A DNA stretch of 64,000 nt, taken from assembly GCA_963995525.1 (NCBI GenBank), contig OZ023205.1:61173404-61237403 (forward strand), written 5' to 3'. Positions within the stretch are counted from its first letter, which is position 1. Each line of letters begins with the position of its first letter. The position numbers and the translations under genes are program-made. The notes under the pieces are model-generated. The model worked only from the letters and a program-made list of their open reading frames with translations. It was not told where the DNA came from and did no database searches. Below, one piece after another: positions 52,801 to 61,800 of the stretch. The stretch comes from Escarpia spicata. Taxonomy: Eukaryota; Annelida; Polychaeta; Sabellida; Siboglinidae.

Positions 52801-55800
52801 TTCAGAGCCACTATTAGTGACGTCTTCCTCCTCAATGGTGTCCCTCACTACACAACATAACAGAACAGTTAGGTATCCACTAAGTTTTTGTTAAGAGATC
52901 AATTATAATGGAACTCTTACACAGCGGAGGTAAGAATCTAAGTGCTTCCTCCTTGAGCAGGCAGCCAACTGTCGTTATGCAAGAGAAGTTAGTGCAGTGG
53001 GACGACGCAAACATCAGCAAAATATTCATCCGTAATTCAACAGATTATCTCTCATAATAAATAAGTGTTGTATAGTGTGTGTGCGTGTGTGCATGAGTGC
53101 GTGAGTGCGTGTGTGCGTGTGCGTGTGTGCGTGTGAGGGTGTGAGAGTGTGAGTGAGTGAGTGAGTGAGTGAGTGAGTGAGTGAGAGAGAGTGAATGAGT
53201 GAGCGACTGAGTGAGTGTGTGTGTATAAGAAACACTGTGCCCCCGGTGAACATAGTGAGCACTTGATAGTACCAAAAAAGCAAATGAAACCAATTTTATA
53301 CACAACATATTTTTGATCCCCCAAACGACTGCCATATTACCTCTTGAGAGACAGCCACATCACAACTGACAGCGGTGTTTGACGTCACCACTGACAGCGG
53401 TGTTTGACGTCAACACTGACAGCGGTGTTTGACGTCACCACTGACAGCGGTGTTTGACGTCACCACTGACAGCGGTGTTTGACGTCACCACTGACAGCGG
53501 TGTTTGACGTCACCACTGACAGTGGTGTTTTATATCAATACACTTACGCTTTTTTGCCCCTGTGTAGTTTGCGGGCACCCTAACAACGGAGTAGCGGTAT
53601 TGCAGGGGGGAGTCCTGCAATGCCCGCACCCACATCTCCGCCATATTGTTCGGGTCGAGAAGAGACGGCCAGAAGCTCTGGTTGTCATGGCAACATGCCC
53701 TCATAATAAGGGCGTTGTGCACGCCGTGTATGTCAACCGGCATTCCTTTCAACTGCCAGTGACTGAGCTCATCGAATGTGCTCATGATACTCTGCAGCGT
53801 GAAGTTGTCTTGCACGTTAAGGAGGTCCGTTGTTTCCATGGCAATGACCTCGTCAAGGTCGTCGGTGCTCGCGGCTGAATCGGTGCTGGCGGCGATACGT
53901 AGTTCGGTGGTGACGGTCGCACCGATGTCGTAGATCGAAGAATGTTGACGGAATGCAGACATCTGAGGGTTGAGGGACTGCGTGCTCGACACACACTCCA
54001 GGTGATCGTGACATATGACCTTTGACACGACCTCGGTCGATGTCTGCTGGCTGAGTGGAATGCAGGAGTCGCTTAGCGACAAGTCTACATCGTAGTCCGA
54101 TTCGCAAACCAGCATCAGTGGTGCCATCTGTGACGCAGATGAGTTAGGTGTCATTTTGGTAGATCACATGTTTTTTGGTTCTGTTAAGTCAGCTTTGATC
54201 TACATGTGAGTTATTTAGAGTGATAGTACGATTTGGGAAATGTCACAGATGAGATTACATATTAATTTTAGGAAAAAGAAACCTGATTTTCTAGCCACAT
54301 TGACTTTCATTAATGTTAGTGATTTATACAACACATACAAGCTTTCAATGGAATTCACCATCAAACAGGATAAATAAAATGTTGCATTTTACCACTATTT
54401 AAATGGCTTTCCTGTTACGGAAACGGAAAAAGAGCAACTTATAACCCGACGCAAACTTTGTGCCGAGGATAACAAGAATGCCTCCAGATGGCAGTACCTG
54501 TTGGTTCCGCAACGGCGGCAGGTCGAACCCTCTGACCTTGCAGCTTTCGAGCCAGTCGTTCATGAGTTCAGCCCGGGCAAGGTTGGTGAGGGGCCCGTGG
54601 TAACAGATGGAGGCTGCAGCGAGGAGCGCCTCGCTCGGGATCATCTTCTTATGTAACTTAGCCGTCTTCAGTTTCTGTTTCCAGCTCGTCTCCTGCGGTG
54701 TCATGTTCTCCATGATGTTCTCACAGCGGTTGACGCGACGCTCAATCATCTGCGAGTTAACAAGAGTTAATGGTGTGCCAATTTTCACTGGCTGATTCAC
54801 TGGCTTGCAAAAATATATAGTAGAGTAGTCATCGTATTGTGTAATGTTTGGTTATTTTATTTGATGAGTTTTTACATAAATGTGGAGATGAAAGTTCACA
54901 GAAGTAACACATTTTGAAGAAAAAACATTATTTAAATACTATTAAATACTAAGTGTGGTCGTAAAACGGTTATCATTAAAACTTAAAAAGATGATATAAT
55001 TCAGCAATGTGGAGGACTGGTTCGTTTTTCCCCAGCATTTTCAAATTCATGTTTGCACAATTTCTAACAATAAATACACTACAACAACAAATATGAAACT
55101 GTGAAGTATATTATTAATTTGGATGTAATTTGAGATCGATAAGTTAATGCAATACTGTAGATGCAGTGACACGTAATGAAATATGATGTAGAAATAGAGA
55201 AACCATGATGTAGGGAGCAGGCATTAACATACATAGGGAGCAAGCATTACGTTTTTTATGCAGAAAACAACCAAAGACATGTGAAATAGAATGTTGAAAA
55301 TGGATGTTGGAACGGACATAAGAAAGACTACCTTAGACGACACTGACTTGACAGATAGTCAACACAACTAAACATTGAGGCACTGATTGAAATAACTATC
55401 ACTGACACAAGTGACACTGGTACAACTAAAACTAACACACCTGATATTGATACATGTGACATTAATACAAATGCATTCACACACTGATGCAACTGACATA
55501 ACACAACTGACACTAACACAATAAACACAGCCACAACTGACACTGACACAACAGACATGATACAACCAACACTGACACAACTGTCATGACACAACTGACA
55601 CTAACACATTAAACACAGCCACAACTGACATAATACAACAAACACTGACACAACTGTCATGACACAACTGACACTAACACATTAAACACAGCCACAACTG
55701 ACACTGACACAACAGACATGATACAACAAACACTGACACAACTGTCATGACACAACTGACACTAACACATTAAACACAGCCACAACTGACACAACAGACA

Positions 55801-58800
55801 TGATACAACCAACACTGACACAACTGTCATGACACAACTGACACTAAACGTAAGTTCTTATATAGCGCAGTATCCATTCCTCAAGACTGCTCAAAGCGTT
55901 TTACACTTTACTCCCTGGCAGAACTGTTCAATCGAACACCATTTCGACTTCTCTGGGAAGCATTCAAGATATAGACACAATTAACATGACACAACGGACA
56001 CTGACACAACAGACATGATACAACCAACACTGACACAACTGACACGAAACTACTGATACTGACACAACTGACATGACACAACAGACACTGACACAACAAA
56101 CATTAACACAACAGATATCGACACAACCAACACTGATACAACACTGATGCAAATGATACAAGACACTGAGACGACACTGATTAGACAGCGTGTCACCGAC
56201 ACTAACCTGATGCGCAGATTTGCGCAGCTGCAGCAGTAAGCAGAGCAAACAACACATACAGCAAACAAAATGAACAAGCCGTGCTCTGATACAACCCCTT
56301 ACTATTGACATCGTCCCTTAATCCTACCGTCAGTTCTCTACCAACTTACTTCCACCCTTGAGCAACAAACCAGTAGTTGTTTCATCTTAGATTTGTTCTC
56401 GCTGACCATTTAAAGAAACTAACTCTAATTAACCCTCTAGATAATAACTTGTTTCCCCACCTACCGGAGTGCTGTATTTGAAAAGAAACATGAAAATTTG
56501 ACGTCAGTACATTCAGACATCATATTATGTTTTCAAAATTATCCAGCAGAGGGCACCACTGCAATACAGGGCATACTGCCATTACATTAAGCTGCGTTTG
56601 GTTTAATCGAGGCGTCAATCATTGACCAGGTGTGGCTGCATGAAGTGTATAGGGTTAACTATGGCTACATATAGGGTTAACTATGTCTACATGAGGTGTA
56701 TAGGGTTAACTATGTCTACATGAGGTGTACAGGGTTAACTATGTCTACATGAGGTGTACAGGGTTAACTATGGCTACATGAGGTTTATAGGGTTAACTAT
56801 GTTTACATGAGGTGTATAGGGTTAACTACTTCCTTCTTTTTTTAAATGCATCGTCAATTGGTAGATCAGATACAAACGTATGTTCACAGTTGATACACAC
56901 GTCGTTGTATGACTCATGTAATTTAATTTACCTTGATATTTATTATATGTACTGATACTGTTTGTTATAAACACAAGAAAGAAAAGAAAAAATATATATC
57001 ATTACCTTAAACCTGGCACTAAAGCCCTTTTATGATCTGTATGACTGTGTCTGAACGTTATACTGTCTATTTATACTATGTGATGTCATTTGTGTTATAT
57101 GTCTTCGTACTTCCATTTTATCACAGATACTCAGTTGACAAGTATTTTCCAATGCACACTATACCATTCAATTATCAGTTTGCCTCATGTGTTACAGACG
57201 TGTCAAGTCTCCCGCTTTTTGAGGGAGACTCCCGCTTTTCGCACCCATCTCCTGTTCTCCCGCAGGGGAAATAAAATCTCCAGCTTTTCATGGCTCCTCC
57301 CATTATATTTTTAAACCTCCAAAATGTTATATGCTCCGTTTCTATAAACAAATATTTCCGTGATTTTCGTTTTTAGTGGAATCGCAAGTGTTTTTCGGTT
57401 ACTATTTGTGTAATAACATTTTTAAATACCGGACACACCGGAAACGTGCAACAGATATTTTAATTGGATGGAAACTATCATGTGGTCTCGAAACAACGAA
57501 TCTCATCAGTCGTTCTACAGCGCCCAGCAAGGCACACATAAACACACAATGTTATGGCGCCAATGAAACAAAGTTTGCCTCGACCGAAAAAGAAATATTC
57601 GTCCAAATTTTTACAGACATGGGTATCAGATCTACGATGGATATCAAACAGCGATAGAGGTGTGATGCACGCGTTTTGCCGGGTGTGCAACTCGCACTTC
57701 AGTGTTGCCGCGGGTGGGAAGTACGATGCCCTTCACCATGCCGCAACGTCGCAGCATGTGAATCTTGAACGTGCCTCACACGCAAACGATCGAATGACGG
57801 GGTTGACGTCGTTCTTTGTCAACCCGAAAGACCAAGAAATTACCAGGCGGGTAATTGTGGCGGAGACTCTCTTTGCTGATATGGTCGCCGAGCACAACCT
57901 TTCGTTTATGCTTGGAGACCACTTCACAAAGATCGTCAAGAAAATGTTTCCGGACAGTGAAGTCGCAAAGAAGTTTTCGTGCGGGCGGCAGAAAACGACC
58001 ATGATAGTGAAGGATGCGATCGCTCCACAACGAAACAAGTTCTGATTTGGATTTGTTTTTGGTAAATTTTTTTGCTTTGGCATTTTCATTGTGATCACTG
58101 ATTAGTCTCATCATATGGAGCATTGCTATATAACTTCTCATTTACAGAATGTATAGAGTGAATTTCTAATAGTTTTGTAAATAACATGTGAATAAATAAA
58201 ATATAATTCATGCATATAAAGAATAGTTCTCATTCATATGTTCAGTGGGTGAAATACTTTTCACAATGGTGTTGTTTAATTTATAACATTGTACTTTGTG
58301 TATATCTGATGTTGTTAAGATTGGAGAATAATTGGGGTGTGTCATGCATGTCTTTATTATACTTAATGACCAAATTAATGGTCTTCCTTTGAATAGATTA
58401 ATAACATCTATATTATAATTGTAATTCATTTAAGGAATTACATGCTTGTCATTTAGAGAGTAAATTACACAAGTTTGGATTTGTTTTTGGTAAATTTTCT
58501 TTGGCACCGATTAGTTTCACCATATGGAGCATTGTTATGTAACTTCTCATTTACAGAATGAGTCCTGCTAGTGCTAGGAATTCATGTATAGGGTGAATTT
58601 CTAATAGTTTTGTAAATGATATGTGAATAAGTTAAATAATGATAATTCATGCATATAAAGAATACTTCTCATTCATATTTTTCAGTGGGTGAAATACTTT
58701 TCACAATGTTGTCTTGTATTATATATAACACTAATATAATACTTTGTGAATATCTCAAGTTGTTAAGATATTTTGCAATTAAAGTCTTTTACACTTCTTG

Positions 58801-61800
58801 TATGTCTTTTAATTATTCAACCGCCGCGCAATGAAATCGGCCTTTGACGGCTCGATTTTACTTTATGCACAAATCTCCAGTTTTGTCATTTCAGAAAGTT
58901 AACAGGTCTGTGTGTTACATTGTGTAAGTTTATATTGGATTGCGATGCCTTCTGTCATTTATTATTTGCGTCAAATCTAAAAAAATGCACAATTATTACA
59001 TTATCTAATTATAAGTGGTTCTCGAAACATGCCCCCAGGGGTTTCTAGAGAATCTCCCGAGTTACTTGGTGAAACCATATTTACATGCATACTTGTAATA
59101 CCACTGTAACCGAATAAACTACATTTCATTTCAAAATGGTTCAAGAAAACCGATGAACGGAGAATGAGGTGACTGGACCTCACCATTTGGGAGACTTCTC
59201 CCAAAGTTAGCATATTGATATACAAATGTGGCTTCTAGCATAGTTCGCCAATATAACCCAAAATGGCCCCTTTATGTTACTTTTGGATATATTCCTATGA
59301 ACATTTGTATATGTTGTCATGATGATGGACCATTTCAATTAATGACATTGAGTTTGGGAGAAACAAAAACAATAATGTGATCAGGGTTGGACTAAGTTAG
59401 GTTTACTAAAAAGAAGTTTAAAGGAATATGTTTTAACCAACATATTGGAATCCAAAGGAAGTTTGAGAGGACAGCTATTTTTAAATATACATGAGATTCC
59501 AGCCCTGGCTATAAAATAACAGTATCCAAAACAGGACATTTTCTCTATCATGAGCCCTTCTCTGGCTTAAGAAACAGTCCCTAAATTGCAGATCTGACAA
59601 TTCGTGAACGCATAGGTAAACAGCAGCATTTATGAATTCTAGCATATATAACAATAACAAAACCAGCATTTTTTCCAAAGCAAAAATAAAAATAGACGAT
59701 CATATTCATGATGAATTCTAGCCGTCTAACTAATCATTGTGTGGAAAACTGTACAACAGATACATACCAAGATTTGTTTCTCAACAAACTTCGCCTTGGT
59801 GCAGCAGTCCTTGTGAGCCCGAATCTCTGACTCCAACTCAGTCTTGATGTGATCAGCCTGCACCTTCTGTTTACCCAGGTGCAGCTGAGCCTGAAAGACA
59901 ACCACAATACATCTGGTCAGTTGTTATGTGGTGTGTTTGGGAGATTGCATTTTATGTATCATTACATATATGTTATGATTAATTATGCGACACGTGGTCA
60001 CACAATAATAAAATGCATGTTGATCTTCGTGTTCACCCACAATCCTGTGGGTTTTTTTTGTATTGTATTTGTTATTGTATTGTTATGTAGGCAGAATGAT
60101 AAGTGCTGGAAACAGCCTCTTAGATAAGATAATGTGTTTCCATTTTTAACCGGCATGATTACTACGACAACATCGCAAATGCAGTTTGCCTGAATGAAGG
60201 CAACATGAGACAGTTGTAACTGCTCTACGATGTCCTACCCATATGCAGCACAGATTAAAAGATAAGAGTGTTATATCTAGTTAACTGTCATCATATAACT
60301 AACAAAATACAAATAAACCTAAAAGGTATCAACAAGACATCTGGTCTACTCTGTGACAACCCAAAATATATCCCAGCCTGAAAGAGGGTAGAAAACGTCT
60401 TCTCAATATTGCCCTATGACAATCCAACTGCAGCCGATATGACATGTAATGTTTGGGAAGAGCAAGTAATTAGAAGAAAATGCACTATTGATGGCCAATC
60501 TTATTGGGATTTCCTGGAATTACCCTTGGATATGAGACGCGGGTGTTCCCATGGTTACAATCACGACCAGTGAAGACATCAACTGGGATGAAGTATAACT
60601 GATTCAGCTAATTTCCATACATTGCACAAGTTACCTGCCAGGGGTAGAGTAGTCAACTGAAACCCCTGGGCGTGCAAGGATGCCCCACCGAGTCGATCCT
60701 CACCTTGATCAGTTCGTCCTCTGCCTTCCGTAGTTCCTTCATCTCCGAGCGCAGTTTACGAGTCACCGAGGCGTATTGATGCACGGCATTGACCCACTGA
60801 CACAGTCCTGCGGCCGCAGCACTCACTGTGTTCAGCCGCTGCGGAGTGAAGTCCTCCTTCGAACAAATCTCCCCCAGATGCTCGAAGATCGGGTTCGGGA
60901 TGTTGTTTTTGTCGTAGAAGGCGAGCTCTTGGAAGAAGTTGTCTCGGATGATGAGTTTCTTGGCCGACTTCCAACTGGAGAGTGAGACAGGATGACACAC
61001 AGACAGACGTGTACAGACATCAATCAACGGTAACATCAATGTGATCACCATTTATCATTTGCCATTTTACCGATAAATAAACTGATTTGTATAGCGCCAG
61101 GCACCTGTTGAAAGGGACTAAGATGCAGCACTGTTAACACACTATCATTATAATACAATAATTATTATATAACGAAAAAGAATATAAAATGTTGATGTCA
61201 TTTCATGTGATCTACTACATAATGTATATACATGTGTATATATATATATACATGTGTGTGTATAAATATAATATATATATATAAATTATGTAGAAGATCA
61301 CATGAAATGACAGTATATATATTTATAAAATATACTGATATATAATAATCATATAATAAACACATACACCAACACACACTCCAACAAACCAACACACAAC
61401 TGGCAGACCCTCCCACACCAACCCTCCTACCCACTCTCCTACCCATCCGACAATGGATACTTTGTAGGACATTACAGGTCAAATTAGATGTCTACTTGTA
61501 TGACTTTCCATGTCCTGCTTCACATTTTTTATTTGAACAATATACAAATTTTTTTAGAATCACTGAAACCCCAGGACAAGTTTTGCAATTCACCATTTTG
61601 AATAAACTTCTTCATGATCACATCACGCTTCAAACATGATCACTTCACGCTTCAAACATGATCACGTCACGCTTCAAACATGATCACATCACGCTTCAAA
61701 CATGATCACGTCACGCTTCAAACATGATCACGTCACGCTTCAAACATGATCACGTCACGCTTCAAACATGATCTAATCACGCTTCAAACATGATCACATC

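Larger units (their letters stand above)
57196..58910 (+). mobile_element. hAT-type element with a single short ORF
   Basis: TGTGTTAC occurs just outside both ends (57188-57195 and 58911-58918), the 8-bp target duplication of hAT elements. Termini AGACGTGTCAAGT and the inverted right end CAGACCTGTTAACT are related with one base of offset. It carries one ORF (57554-58045) on + and two copies of a 3' segment. Located in dynein intron 3-4, antisense. Confidence 0.68.

Noticed and set aside
55328..56311. Val/Cys/Ser-rich - ORFs resembling membrane proteins
   Set aside because: Artefact of a degenerate GACAC-type simple repeat interrupted by a SINE.
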